From Limnanthes douglasii subsp. nivea (lineage: Eukaryota; Streptophyta; Magnoliopsida; Brassicales; Limnanthaceae), in assembly GCA_036936605.1 (NCBI GenBank), contig JAUPFV010000002.1, forward strand, positions 319,440,893-319,504,892: a stretch of DNA of 64,000 nt, given 5' to 3'. Positions 43,801 through 55,489 of this stretch are shown one piece after another. The translations under genes were made by a program, and so were the position numbers. The notes below the pieces were generated by a model. It saw only the letters and a list, made by a program, of their open reading frames with translations, had not been told where the DNA came from and searched no databases. How positions within the stretch are numbered: position 1 is the first letter of the stretch; every line of letters begins with the position of its first letter.

Positions 43801-44927
43801 GTGTTATTCACTTTGACTCCATTGATAGCATTGCTCTTTCTTTTCTTAGCAACATAATTATGAAACAATTTAGTGTTATTAGAACCATCCTTAAGCCAAT
43901 CAACATTACACCTTTGAGACCAGTACTCCTCTTCCATATTGTAAGCATTCAAAAGCTTAGCATTAGCTTTATTCAGCTCCTCTTTAGTAGTACTGGAATT
44001 TTGCTCCTGATGCAATGCTTCAGCTCTTAAAACATCATCCTCCAGAACTTTAACCTTACTAAAGACATTTCCAAAGTGCTGCTTGTTCCAAATACTAAGA
44101 TCAGCTTTTAACCTCTTTAATTTCTGCCAGAAGACTGTCAAAGGATCCCCATCGATAACCTTAATCCAGCTCTCAGAAACATAAGGAAGGAACTCCTCAT
44201 CCATAAGCCACATGTTTTGAAACCTAAAGCTCCTCTTAACATCCTGAGAAAAACTAGCAATATTAATAAGAATGGCCATATGATCAGACCCAGTCCTAGC
44301 CTTGTGAATCACATTAGTATTATCGAAAAGATTAGCCCAAGTATTATTAGTGAAAACCCAATCTAAACATCTCCACTTAGCCTTATTAGACCACGTGAAC
44401 CTCGAGCCGGCAAACCCAGCATCAATCAACCTACAATCCCTAATCATTCTGTTGAAGTCATGCGCACTGTTTTGACAAAAGGTAACACAACCTATCTGAT
44501 CATCAACAGAGCGAATAGCATTAAAGTCACCACATACAAGCCATGGCTTATCAGTGCACGAAATACTACCTAAAATATCCCATAGATTGAGCCTATTCAA
44601 GCGTTGACACTTCGCATAAACAAAGGTTAACATAATGTTTTTATTAAACTGAAAATGACTAGCCTCAATGTGAAAACATTTCTCATGATCAATTAAAACA
44701 TTAGCAGTAATACTATCATCCCAAAAGACCCAGATTTTGTTAGAAACATTTCTAGCACTATTACTATAACCAAGCTTAGAAGCATAAACACTGAGATTAT
44801 CACCACAGATCAAAGGCTCCTGGACAACAACCATAACAGCTTTATTATTTTTAGATAAACGCTTAAGCCTTCTAAAAGAAGACTTAGCTTTGATACCTCT
44901 AATATTCCAATTAAGAAGACTAATCAT
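40820..44927 (-). pseudogene. LINE ORF2: endonuclease, reverse transcriptase, RNase H; broken
   Basis: The ATG at 44927 opens an AP-type endonuclease: NWNIRG, QEP, FVYAKC, CGDFNAI, GSRFTWSN, LDWVF and SDHMAI are all present. A TAG at 43799-43797, probably from TGG, stops the first part; the same phase continues to 41847. RT motifs are VAGLDGFNL, LIPKSTNPVSWSDYRPISL, QGGFVHSNS, QLDMCKAFDKL, GLRQGDPLSP and FADN at the active site, where FADD is expected. After a frameshift near 41850-41900 a Cys/His zf-RVT-like segment (CSFCNNYESNDHLFIAC) and an RNase H (VNTDASVLYNGEASAG, AEARALMDGL, IETDSSLLIDYI, HVYRDSNRVADWLA) follow to the stop at 40820. ORF2 would nick DNA and reverse-transcribe LINE RNA at the target. 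Archaeal-type RNase H is known in some plant L1 elements. Confidence 0.93.
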
Positions 44928-46554
44928 AGTTAATAGAGCGTTTAGAGTTACTTGTGACGAAAGTCTGTCTAGAGTTTTTAATCAGCCTTTTTTTCCTAGC
45001 CTGCTTTAATTGCTTGTCTATAATCGAACCAAAATCCTCATCATCCTTTGAAGTATCCTTCCTTATCTGACTCCTAGTTAGCCTCTTGACCTGCTTAACA
45101 CTCTTAACACCTTTGTCCTTAGCTTCCACAACAGTTTGGTTTATAACAGAAACTTGAGAACTCTCTACAATAGCCTTTGGAGAAGGCAGATCATCATCAG
45201 GAGCCAAATTCTCATACTCCAAAGTGTTAACATTGTTTTCAGGGTTTTGAAGAGCAGCAATCATTTCTGCCTCCTTACCAATATCCTTCAATTCATTATC
45301 ATCAGAAATCAACCCAATAACTTCCTCAACAACTTGAACACCAGGATCAGACTGACAACCATCTTTATTCAAACCAACCTCCCAACTCTTACCCTTAGGA
45401 GAAGACTGAAGACTACCATAGTTAGAACACTTAGGAGAAGTGTAATCTTTACCCTTATCCTTAGCATTTTGAATAGTATTAAACCCGAATTCCAAAGTAT
45501 GAACCGCCCTATTAATTTCCTCAGAAGAAACCATAAAATCAGTCTTTTGCACCTCCACATTCTCCACAATAGCCTTAACATTTTGAGCCAAATTACACCC
45601 TTCATTAGAAGTTTGGACCACCTTGTTAACATCAGGAGAAACCAAAGCATCAGCATTCCTAACATCTTCTCGATCTTGAACAGCAGTCTCCACAACAGCA
45701 TTTTTATTTAAAATATTATCATCCTTACCATCTTGATCCTTTCCAGTAGACTGAGTATCATTAACCTTCTTCTTTTTACACTGATCAACACTATGACCAA
45801 TGTGGAAACAAGACATACAATATTTAGGCATGTTCAAGAAAGAAACACTCACCCAGCAACCTTTGTTTTGACCAAAACCCACCCATACATCATTGTATAT
45901 TTTTCTAGCGATATCCATCTCAATTATAGCCAGACAATGACCATAATATGCTCTATTCTTGGGTGGAACTTTGATCTGCAATGGATTACCAAGAACAGAA
46001 GCAATATCAGTTATTATTTTCTCGTTAAACATATGTTCTGGCAAGTTTCCAATCTTGATCCACACTGGCGTTATTGAACTTTCATATCTGACATTGAAAT
46101 TCTCCGACCATTTCAAGATCCTTAGCCTAGTCGAACCAACAGACCAAACATTTCTTCTCCACAACTTTCCATAATCCTCGAGAGAGTCAAACTCTACCAA
46201 AATGTACCTCGAATCTTTAACAGAATAGTTATATTCTTGTACAAACTGAAACTTACTGAAAAAATCATTCAATAGCGATCGTTTAGGAAAATCGGATGAG
46301 CATTTGCAAACAAGAGTATGCTTAGACTTGGATTTCAGATGAAACAGAGCATTTTCACCATACTGCTTCGATATATGATTATCTTTAAAGCAAACAGACT
46401 CCTGGTTGAGTTCACCATCAGAACTGTTGTGACTAGCAGTCACCACATTAACAAAAGATTTACCTTGCCACTGATTCAAGTTTCGATTAGAAGTTTGTGC
46501 TTCCTTTTTTAATGTAGAACTATAAACATCATTAACCGCAGGAAATTGGTCCAT
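44920..46554 (-). CDS. LINE ORF1, RNA-binding protein
   Basis: An open frame of 544 residues starts at the first ATG (46554-46552). The N-terminal half has the DUF4283/RRM-like fold seen in plant L1 ORF1 and related proteins: LVEFDSLEDYGKLWRRNVW, LRILKWSENFN, TPVWIKIGNLPEHMFN. A CCHC zinc knuckle follows (CMSCFHIGHSVDQC, about residues 255-270). The C-terminal half is acidic and of low complexity, with a basic end (KQARKKRLIKNSRQ). ORF1 proteins coat LINE RNA and accompany it to the nucleus. The stop overlaps the ORF2 start as ATGATTAG, so ORF2 could be translated by termination and re-initiation. No disabling mutation is visible. Confidence 0.92.
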   Translation of the reverse strand: MDQFPAVNDVYSSTLKKEAQTSNRNLNQWQGKSFVNVVTASHNSSDGELNQESVCFKDNHISKQYGENALFHLKSKSKHTLVCKCSSDFPKRSLLNDFFSKFQFVQEYNYSVKDSRYILVEFDSLEDYGKLWRRNVWSVGSTRLRILKWSENFNVRYESSITPVWIKIGNLPEHMFNEKIITDIASVLGNPLQIKVPPKNRAYYGHCLAIIEMDIARKIYNDVWVGFGQNKGCWVSVSFLNMPKYCMSCFHIGHSVDQCKKKKVNDTQSTGKDQDGKDDNILNKNAVVETAVQDREDVRNADALVSPDVNKVVQTSNEGCNLAQNVKAIVENVEVQKTDFMVSSEEINRAVHTLEFGFNTIQNAKDKGKDYTSPKCSNYGSLQSSPKGKSWEVGLNKDGCQSDPGVQVVEEVIGLISDDNELKDIGKEAEMIAALQNPENNVNTLEYENLAPDDDLPSPKAIVESSQVSVINQTVVEAKDKGVKSVKQVKRLTRSQIRKDTSKDDEDFGSIIDKQLKQARKKRLIKNSRQTFVTSNSKRSINYD

Positions 46555-46688
46555 GAGCCTCAAATCCACAAGCTAACAGAGGGAAGATTCATCAGAAGAT
46601 GAAAGGATTAAACGAAGAAGAAGAACTTCGAAGTTCTTGAATCTTGGAGAATACGGTTCATTGTCTTCTAAGCTAGTGGTAAGTATCT

Positions 46689-46915
46689 GATTCTGATATC
46701 TTAACATTTTTTAGTACAAATAGCCACGTGGATAATGTAAAGTTTAATGATTGAAATTATGTAAAATTTATTATATTTAACAGCGTGATTAATAAAAAAT
46801 TAAAACTAATTAATCATATAAATATAAAATTAATATAAACATTTGTTTATATATTAAGAAAATAGTTATATAACATATCCAAAATTTATTACAAAACGTT
46901 GTCTAAAAAAACGTT
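46689..46915 (+). repeat. Right copy of the 230-bp direct repeat
   Basis: It starts GATTCTGATATCTTAACATT immediately after the LINE target duplication and matches 39010-39240 through ATATTAAGAAAATAGTTAT and TAACATATCCAAAATTTATTAC. Before the LINE arrived the two copies were about 100 bp apart. Confidence 0.85.
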
Positions 46916-47007
46916 GTCTTAGCGGCCAGTTTCTTCCTTATTCATTTGATTCCACTTACTTAAACAAAAAAAATAGAACTACATTATAAATTTCCAAGAA
47001 GAAGTTA

Positions 47008-47442
47008 GGGATGGCAATGAGCCTTCCGCGGGTCAGATTTGGGTTGGCCCGTCCGAACCTGTTTTTTGAACATTTGAGTCCGAATCCGACCGGACTTGTT
47101 TTCGTACTTAAATTTTCAAATCCGAATCCGTCCGTTCATATCCGTCGGCCAACCCGGTTCGATTCGCGGACATTAAGTTTAATATTTTTAAATTAATTTT
47201 AAATACATTAATATATTTTATATATATTATTGTTATTATATATAAAAAATATTATTTTTTATATATTTTTATTATTTTCGTGTCAGAACTGGTCGGATAA
47301 ACTAGAAACTCGAACCCAATCCGACCTGATTGCGGGTTAAAATTTCTTAACCCGACCCGGCTTTATTTATGTTCGGACCTGATAAAATCCGTCCGGATCG
47401 AATCGGGTCGGGTCGGGCCGGACAACATCCGAATTGTCATCC
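47008..47442. mobile_element. MITE-like element with GC-rich inner repeats
   Basis: The ends read GGGATGGCAAT and ATTGTCATCC, a nearly perfect terminal inverted repeat. Inside, words such as CCGACCGGACTTG, CCGAATCCGTCCG, ATCGGGTCGGGTCGGGCCGG and AACCCGACCCGG stand out sharply from the AT-rich surroundings. No protein is encoded. No clear target duplication was found, so the family is uncertain. Confidence 0.5.
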
Positions 47443-47449
47443 GTATAAG

Positions 47450-48327
47450 AAGTATTAGAAAGAATACCTAAAAAAAATACCTACATTATATATAAAACAT
47501 AGGATAAATGAGATTTGGAAAACATGTTAAATTATTTCATGAAAACCAATAATTATGTAACAACTAGAGGAAATTTAGCAGTAAAAAATTAATAAACTAA
47601 CATGATAGGGTACAAAATATTAGAATAGTTGAGTCTATTATCTTATAGAAGTAAGGCCAATCCACTACCATGAGCTAATCTTGCCCACAAGACATTCATA
47701 ACTACAAAACATTTATTAAATTAATAAAAATGGCTAATAATCAACACTAAATCTGTAACTTATAATGAGTAAATACTTTATTAAATGAGATATTGGCTCA
47801 TCAAACATATACTCTATACATCCCAAGTTTAATAAATGAAAAAACTGTGAGATCCAAAAACAAAAAAGAAAAAAAACTTACTAAAAAGAGAGAGGTTTAT
47901 CTGATGGAACAAAGATAATAAAGAATAGACGTTTCAACCAACATGCTAAGTTATAAAATGGAATGAAACAAATAATTAATTACCTAATATGTAATACTAT
48001 ATATAAATATTTAAAAAGGTAAAATTTTGATAAATTAATTTTTAAATTATAAGAGATAGGTGAATGATTACTCTAAATATAACTTTCAAGTATTGTAATT
48101 ATGAATACATTCAATAAAATAATAAAAACTATATAATTGAATGTATAAAAAATATAAAATATTTGTACTTACAAATATAATATATTTTTACCATTTTTTA
48201 AAATATAAAAATTATTCAACAACATTTAATTTATCATAATTTATATGTTATAATAGAATTTCGACTCAATAAATCAAGATATTGACTTGAGTGAAAATTA
48301 ATAAATATAAAATATAAAAACACAATT

Positions 48328-48329
<2 letters not shown>
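47450..48329. other. AT-rich intergenic DNA, no gene seen
   Basis: I see no coding frame, RNA gene or ordered repeat here. Confidence 0.5.

Positions 48330-48380
<51 letters not shown>
48330..48380. repeat. (TA)n microsatellite
   Basis: About 25 uninterrupted TA dinucleotides. Confidence 0.97.
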
Positions 48381-48384
<4 letters not shown>

Positions 48385-48554
48385 GACATCTTATCTTTAA
48401 GATTATGAAAGAAAACAAAAAAAAAAACAATAACTTTGTATATACCTATATATTGATTACTATATAATTTTTTATACTTCTATCAAATTATAAAACTAGA
48501 AAATCGATTTTGAACATATGAATAAGAAAATCGATTTTGAACATATGAATAAAA

Positions 48555-48665
48555 AAGAGATAGAGTACTTTGAGGCAACAATAGATCTTCACGGTTTAAT
48601 TGAATGTTATAGTCGTCTAGTTCCATAGACCATGCGATTAGTCTACGAGGCATATCCAGTTCCAT
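48555..48665 (-). pseudogene. Short gypsy pol relic (RNase H region)
   Basis: A short minus-strand piece reads DMPRRLIAWSMELDDYNIQ, similar to the DMSGRIAKWSVELGDFDIE segment of the Tat pol (about 25233-25290). Nothing recognisable flanks it. The DNA to its right (48680-48960) has a minus-strand TATA box (CTATAAATAAGG) and might be LTR-derived. Confidence 0.55.
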
Positions 48666-48669
48666 AAAC

Positions 48670-49396
48670 TAATGAGGTTAAAACTTGTCAAATAAAATGT
48701 CAATGGAAATAAAGATTGAGCGACTCGATAATAAGAGAGAGACAAAAAATAGTTTTTGTTGCTTAGAAACTAACTATCTTTAAATGAAGGTTTACAACCT
48801 TATTTATAGAATATTACATAAACATAAATTAATAGATGAATGACACGTGTAAATATGGACATGTAGAAGTAATCTAAGAATTAGCTTGAATACTACTAAT
48901 ATTCTTTCTAATTGCATAAGGTATTTAAGTAATATTATTAGAATAAGTTATAAGTTTCTCAAACAATCCTCTATTTTCCAGATCTTTCTTATTTTTTTTC
49001 AAATAACTATTGATAAGGCTTCACCTTACATTTGCTGCTCACCTTAACCCCTCGTCACATTTATTTTATTTTACCTAACTTCTCTCGTTTTACCGTTCAT
49101 TTTAGAATGTCATCTTGTTTATCTTATTAGGTTCGTTATTCTCTTTGTATCCATTTATTTTTTCCGTTATTCACCTTCTTATTTACCTTGTCTTAATCAA
49201 CATTTTACATAGTTCGTCATAATAAATTTCATTTTTTAAGCAACATCACTTTTAGCTCATCGTAATCAGTTTTATTATATTACCTAATATAGTATATCAT
49301 TAAAAATCACCTCATTTTTATCCTCTTAATATTATCTCGTATATAATAGAATAAACCCTAGTAGAATATATCATTATCAGGTGTCCCTTGTAGTCC

Positions 49397-49453
<57 letters not shown>

Positions 49454-50799
49454 CAATGAGTAACTCATTTTAATAAATATATGAGGTAAAATTAATCGCT
49501 TTTTAAAATTCTTATAAATATTTTATTCAAAAATCAAAATATGATAAACCACTAATAAATGTGATGTGACTTAAGGTACTTTTTATATACACGCAACCTT
49601 AAATTCATGCTTATCTATAGACGATTCATCTGAACTTTAATATAATGATCATTAACGATTATCATTTATATAAAAACCCAAATAATTTTTCATTTATTCT
49701 TTTTCTCAGACGTTCTTCTCAACTTTATTTATTCTTAAAATTCACCAATAATCCAAAATTTACCAAGTTTCTCAAATTTCTGCTATTACTTTATTTTATT
49801 ATAGTTTTATTTTGAACAAACCTTCTATAAATTTTTATTTTTGATGGGTGGGAAGAGAGGTAAAATCCATAAATCCTTATAAAATGTTCTCTTTACTTAT
49901 AATATGTGTTGATAAGCCCAACATTCAAAATGACCATTAAAGTAGTTTGTTCGGGGATTTAGATACTGAACCCAATAACTCATGCAATATAAATTATGAT
50001 TTGTTATCTTTTAAAAAAATGTTTTTCATAATAATTTTTTTATTGCTTTTGACAAATCAATAGAAATAGAAAATAATATAGTAGGTATTGAAAAAAATAT
50101 GAAATAGTAACCATACATTAATATTTTCACCCTTTCTAACATTAGAACAAAAAATTGTTCCTTCTAATGAAAAATAATTCCATGCTTGTCATACGACCTC
50201 TTAGAATATGGCGAAGCTGACCTTGAGTTTCTTTATAATTTCTTTATATATCAATACAAAACTTATGAGTATATTTCCGAATATGAACTACCATATATTA
50301 GATATAAATGGTTAATTTCTGATAACATAACTATTATATTATCCAAAGAATGAGAAATTCATCATCAAGTTAAAAAAGACAAAATCTATGTCTTTAGTAA
50401 CTTATTAAATCGGAGACTTAGATTTCATATTTATCTTATAATCACATATTTCATTAAGCTTGTACGAATTTTCCCATAATATATTACTTATTGGTGGAGA
50501 ATACTCATCAATGTAATCATTTATTCTAACCTTTTAAAAATTTCTCTAAATATTGGAGATATTCTTAACAAATGTAAATTTTCTAAAGTATCGAAAAATC
50601 ATCTCTATGAATTTTTCCATATGTAGATTTTAACGTATCGTAAGATTCCATGATTCATATTATTTTTGGAATATGAACTCCTTTTGTATTAACTTTTTGG
50701 GAAATTCATTTACAACTTTTGTTGTTATTATTTAAAATTTATCTAGATTTATTCGTGATAAACTAGCCTTAAAAATAATATATAAGGCTTCATACAAAG
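48670..50799. other. AT-rich intergenic DNA with a second (TA)n run
   Basis: An uninterrupted TA run of about 52 bases lies at 49400-49451. Otherwise no gene, RNA or repeat structure is visible on either strand. Confidence 0.5.
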
Positions 50800-52310
50800 T
50801 CTATAAATATGAATATAATTCTTAATTTACAATAGAAAACTTTGTTATTTCAGGATATTGGACCACAATTGAACTAAAAATGATTACACGTGGAAAAAAT
50901 AATCTATAAATTCATTATATTTAAATTGTAATTTTTCTAATTATTTTCGGTATCAGAGTATGTTCGATCCTTGGAGTGATATAATTGATTTATTTGTCAG
51001 ATATTGTGCTTTGATTTAATTTCTTTGATTTTATTCCAGATATACTTTTGCTTATTAATTTGGAATTTGCTTTGGGGTTAATAGCTGTTTGGGGTTGTTT
51101 TTCAGATCTATTACTATTGTGCTTCAATTTGATTTGTTTGATGTTATTTCAGATCACTATTGCTTAGATATTTAGATTTCATTTTGGGGTTTAGAGATGT
51201 TCGAAGTTGTTTTGTTTCATATCTATTACTATTGTGCTTCAGTGTGATTTTTTTGACGTTACTATTGTGCTTCGATCTGATTTGTTTGATGTTACTATTG
51301 TGCTTTAATTAGATATTTTGTGTACAATAATTGGGTCAAGAAATCAAACGGTTTGATCAAAAGGCAAACGGTGTCCATTTTTGTTGAATATTGGAAATCA
51401 TGTTCGGTACATCCAATTCTTCAATCTGACCAGTTAGATTATGTTTCGGGGCTACGGTTCGGAAGAAATCGCTATTGAAACAGTGCAACCATTTTGTTTG
51501 TAAAGCCGTGAATTCAATTTGATTTTGATTTTGATTTTGATTGGAAATCAGAAACTAAATTTAGTAATGGATTTAAATTTGGATATGGATTTTGGTTTTG
51601 GTTTAGATTTTGGATTTAATTTGGTATTTGGACTTGGTTTTGGATTTGATTTTTATTTTCGATTTGATTTTGCTGGACCAGTGAGATTTTGAATTTGGAC
51701 TTGGTTTGATTTTGAGTTTGGGGTTGATTATGATTTTGATTTGATTTTGGTTTCATTTTTCCAATTTAGATTTTGTATCTATTGATTGTTTTATTTTGTT
51801 TTATTATTGTGGATCTTATTGTGAATATGATAGAAAGAGATGATTTTCCACAGTCTACAAGCAAAAGCTGAATAAGAAGAACTTTGTTATGTCTACATAT
51901 GTATACCATTCAGGTATGTCCTCTTTCTTTCACTTCAGGTATTGATTCATCATTGTGGATTTTGGATTCGGGTGTGTCTCATCATATGTCACCTCACATC
52001 TCGAACTTTGTTTCGTTGTCTCATGTTTCACCCATATATGTTTTGTCTGCTAGTGCTACAACAATTTCAATAGAGGGTATTGGTCTATTTCTACCCCTCA
52101 TATATCGTTATCTGATGTTTACTACATTCTCACCCTTGCTTTGAATCTTGTTTTGATTAACTAATTATGTAAATATGGTTATTGTGTTTTATTTTATGAT
52201 TCTGTTTGTGCTATATAAAATCAACACTCATAGAGTAATTGGGACGGGTCATAAAATAGGGGAACTCTATGTTTTAGAGAAACTCTAAGTAATATATGTG
52301 GATGTTTATG
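50800..52310 (+). mobile_element. Copia relic: LTR end, primer site, leader, protease, start of integrase
   Basis: A TATAAATATG box lies near 50800. GGTATCAGAGTATGTTCGATCC, an initiator-tRNA-Met-type primer site with one mismatch in its first 12 bases, is at 50949-50970. The leader (about 50990-51320) repeats a module like TTACTATTGTGCTTCAATCTG four times. A worn gag zone of TTTGGATTTGAT-like words follows (51510-51780). The protease at 51947-52075 reads SSLWILDSGVSHHMSPHISN, where DSGV stands for the catalytic DSGA. After frame changes VIGTGHKIGELYVLE near 52230-52280 marks the start of the integrase region. The rest is missing. Confidence 0.75.
51510..51780 (+). repeat. Degenerate TTTGGATTTGAT repeat
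   Basis: Hexamer-like words GATTTT, TTTGGA and TTTGGT are repeated imperfectly for about 270 bp within the copia relic, where gag would be expected. They probably grew by slippage. Confidence 0.8.
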
Positions 52311-53058
52311 ACGTTGATAGTGGAAAAACATACTTAACTAATATTGGAAACAAATTTGATTATAATTTATTATTGCAATTTGAATTTTGTGTTTTATCAT
52401 AGATATTTGATTATATAATGTTGATAATATTGTCTGTTATATAATGTTGATAATATTGTGTATATTAATTTCTTGAATTGTAATTGGTAGATAAGGACAA
52501 GGTTTCAAAGCGCCATAACACCGATATTGCAAAAGAATAATTATGAATTTCTTGAATATGTATGATTAACAATGTATGTTCAATTTCTAAGGTAGGACTA
52601 AATAGATTCATTATATGTTAAAACATACTAAACTTAATAGGATTTTCTTCTTAATTGTCATATTGCTATGAGAGGAGAGTTAAATTATATTTTTCGTAAT
52701 TTTAATATGTTTTTTTATTTGTTTTTTTATTAGATATTCACATCATTTTTTTTGTAATATAATATATTTTATTTGTATGAAGCCAAACTATGATTTTTAT
52801 TTTCAATAGATATTTACATCAATTTTTATATAGTATAGTATTTTTTATTTATATAGTATTTTTTATGAATAATTAAAATTGTTATAAATGAATTTAATTT
52901 TTATATTTCAAATTATCAACGCGGGCATAATTTACTAGTACTTGCTAAAGTAAATCCTATAGTAAACAAAACAAAAAAAAAACATGAAAGAAATAAGAAA
53001 TATTATGAGTTGTTCGATGTTAGTTTTAGAGTCCGCTCGATTTTTCAAATAATTCCTA

Positions 53059-53089
<31 letters not shown>

Positions 53090-54589
53090 TAATGAAATAC
53101 CTTATATGCTCCCATGAGCTAAAGTAGTGTGGTGGAATTATTACTTATTCAAGCTTTTCATAAGAAATTAGTCTTCCATCTATGCATAAGACCTTCTAGA
53201 CCTTCTGGAATACGTAAATTGGGTAAATGACTTCCAATCAAAACACCAATTGGATATGTAAATGGTGTAAATCACTGCCAATGCATACACTGACTGAACA
53301 AGAGAGTTACATATCTTCCTGACTTAAGAAGTGCCTAAAACAATTACATACAAATACGGTAACGGTTGTTAAGATGGTTCTCGGTTGAACATTCAAAAGC
53401 AAAAATCTTAGGTTATGTAGATGATACTAGTGCCAGAGTTGCATAGTAACCAGCCACCAACTAAAATACAGGATAAGCTGCAACTTCAACTTCGCAGGCT
53501 GATTTGAGTCATTAACTTTTGTAGAAGTCATAAAATCAGTAGCAAATACATACAAGGGTACCATAAATGTTACATCTCATTTCCATACAGAATAGTCTTT
53601 ATACCCTACTAAAAATGAAAGGAAATGTCACAGAAAAATACATACACTTTTGTCCTTACATTGTTTATAGGCTTATAGTCATAGAGTAACCAAATACAAT
53701 ATGCTTGTAGTCAAGGAAGGAAATTTTACCGAATATAGGATGTTAGTTAATCAAATTACAAGTTTTTCTTTCTTCACGTAACACCACATACCATAATTTG
53801 TGACCGATCCTTCTATCATCAACAACCAGAAACTCAATTAACTTAAAAATCAAATCCCAGAGGCTCGATTGGACACCAAGTGCTTGCACAATTCTTCATC
53901 GCACTCATACGCTAAGAAAAAATAAGTATATGAAAACAAGGATACTAATAAATTCAATATCCAAAACCTCACCACTCACGGCAATATGTTGGAACATGTC
54001 TCGAAAAAAACAACGTAACTCATGATCGCAACAAGGCTCTTGTTAGTCGTGAACAAATCCAATTTGAATAGAAAAATAAACACAAATATAGTATTGAATG
54101 CAGTACTACTAAACACTGCACAATCTAAACAAATATTTTGGTCCAAAGCATACAATGTCTAATGGTCAAGCAAAGCCTTTCAGATTGTTGCTAAACGTAT
54201 AGCTCTTCTGTTTTTCAGTTGGATACATCTTCAGAACTTGAATTTCTTATGCAAACAAATGATGATTCTTATTTGTTACATAAGAATGTCAAAATTTAAA
54301 GACCGAGATAGACAATGGATGGAAAGAGTTGATGGGTACCTCTCTGTAATGGGCTACTTATATGTCTTTTTTATAGAAGGAAACCATAATCCAGACTTCG
54401 GTCAGTGATGATATATATACAACAAAAAAACAGCTTCAACATCACTACTTTTATATCACGTTTCATCTCGGAGAAAGATTCGATTAACTATATATATATA
54501 TATATAATATGAATCATAAAAGTAACTCATCAATAGAAATTCTATTAAGAATGGACTTTGAATCATATCATTTACAGAAATATGAATTG
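52311..54589. other. AT-rich intergenic DNA, no gene seen
   Basis: Short TA runs occur at 53059-53084 and 54490-54508. No coding similarity or RNA gene was recognised on either strand. Confidence 0.5.
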
Positions 54590-54689
54590 ATCAATATAAC
54601 AGACTAAGAAAATACAGAATGCAAGGTAAGTAATATAATGAGCCCGCAACCAAAGTTGGATAATAACACACCGGAGCATGATAATAATA

Positions 54690-55489
54690 CACCAGAGGAC
54701 TAGGCTTCGTAATTCTATTGTTCATCCCATAAAGTATTCCTTCAGACTGTTCAATTCTAATTCTGATGTTATGGTTTTCCATCAACTTGGCAAACACAAG
54801 AGCAGTCAATAGACTAACGGATCCATCGTGATGACACTATCCAACTCTCTTTATCTTCAAATCCGTAGCCAATATTGGAGTAATGTTTGGGCATTAAATC
54901 AATGGCAATTATCTACTATGAAATTTGAAGTCTTTCACACGACCCATGAAAATCCCAAGTGCATTAATAAACTCGGGTAAATATTGTACACAAGTATTTT
55001 CACTTAGCCCCTTCAACAAGTAACCCATGTCATATAATCCATGATATGTGCTCCATGTTAAATTTGAAGATAACATCTCGGTATCTGCGCTAATTGGTAG
55101 AAAAAATCCATTGGGTTGACTCATTCTTTGAGAATTTTCTGTAGATCAAGGTTTTTGGTTTTGAGGAAACTGATGGAACCTTGATTCCTATTATCAGTCA
55201 ATTCATCAAAATATGAGAAATTAAATTCCCATGTAGGTCCAATATTGATTATTCAATTAAAGAGCGTGATCCATGAATGAATAAAGTTGGTATTCTCTAC
55301 GTTGTATTTTATATCATAGAACTTTTGACAATCTGACGCAAATGTTGGTGTAGGTATAAGATGACCCGGAAATTCGGTATCTATGGAAATTATAAGAAAA
55401 TGTTGAATATGAAATTTGAGATGGTTTAACTCATTACCTAAGTTATCTTTCCAAACTTGGGTTACCATGGTGAAGAAAAAGGAAAACAA
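54690..55489 (-). pseudogene. CAF1-like mRNA deadenylase pseudogene
   Basis: Pieces of a CCR4-associated factor 1 protein follow in order on the minus strand, without introns, as in most plant CAF1 genes: TQVWKDNLGNEL, SIDTEFPGHLIPTP with the first two catalytic acids (DxE), WEFNFSYFDE, LTWSTYHGLYDMGYLLKGL with the third Asp, DLKIKRVG, CHHDGSVSLLTALVF and EGILYG. In the fourth motif, usually CHQAGSDSLLT, the catalytic Asp is Val. TGA at 55255-55253, a later TGA, a frameshift near 55125, and stops at 54911-54909 and near 54845 break the frame. CAF1 shortens poly(A) tails in the CCR4-NOT complex; this copy cannot. Confidence 0.82.

Larger units (their letters stand above)
39325..46686 (-). mobile_element. 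Near full-length L1-type LINE with target duplication
   Basis: The 17-bp duplication AAGCTAGTGGTAAGTAT flanks it (39325-39341 and 46670-46686), so the insert is 39342-46669 (7,328 bp). On the minus strand a 115-base leader precedes ORF1, which overlaps ORF2 by 8 nt; a 1.45-kb repeat-rich tail ends in a short A tract (T9 on the plus strand, about 39341-39349). ORF1 is open, while ORF2 has one nonsense codon, one frameshift and a changed RT active site, so this copy is not autonomous. Confidence 0.95.

Noticed and set aside
45136..45711. 191-codon plus-strand frame opposite LINE ORF1
   Set aside because: Antisense shadow; no domain, and ORF1 on the other strand has clear motifs.
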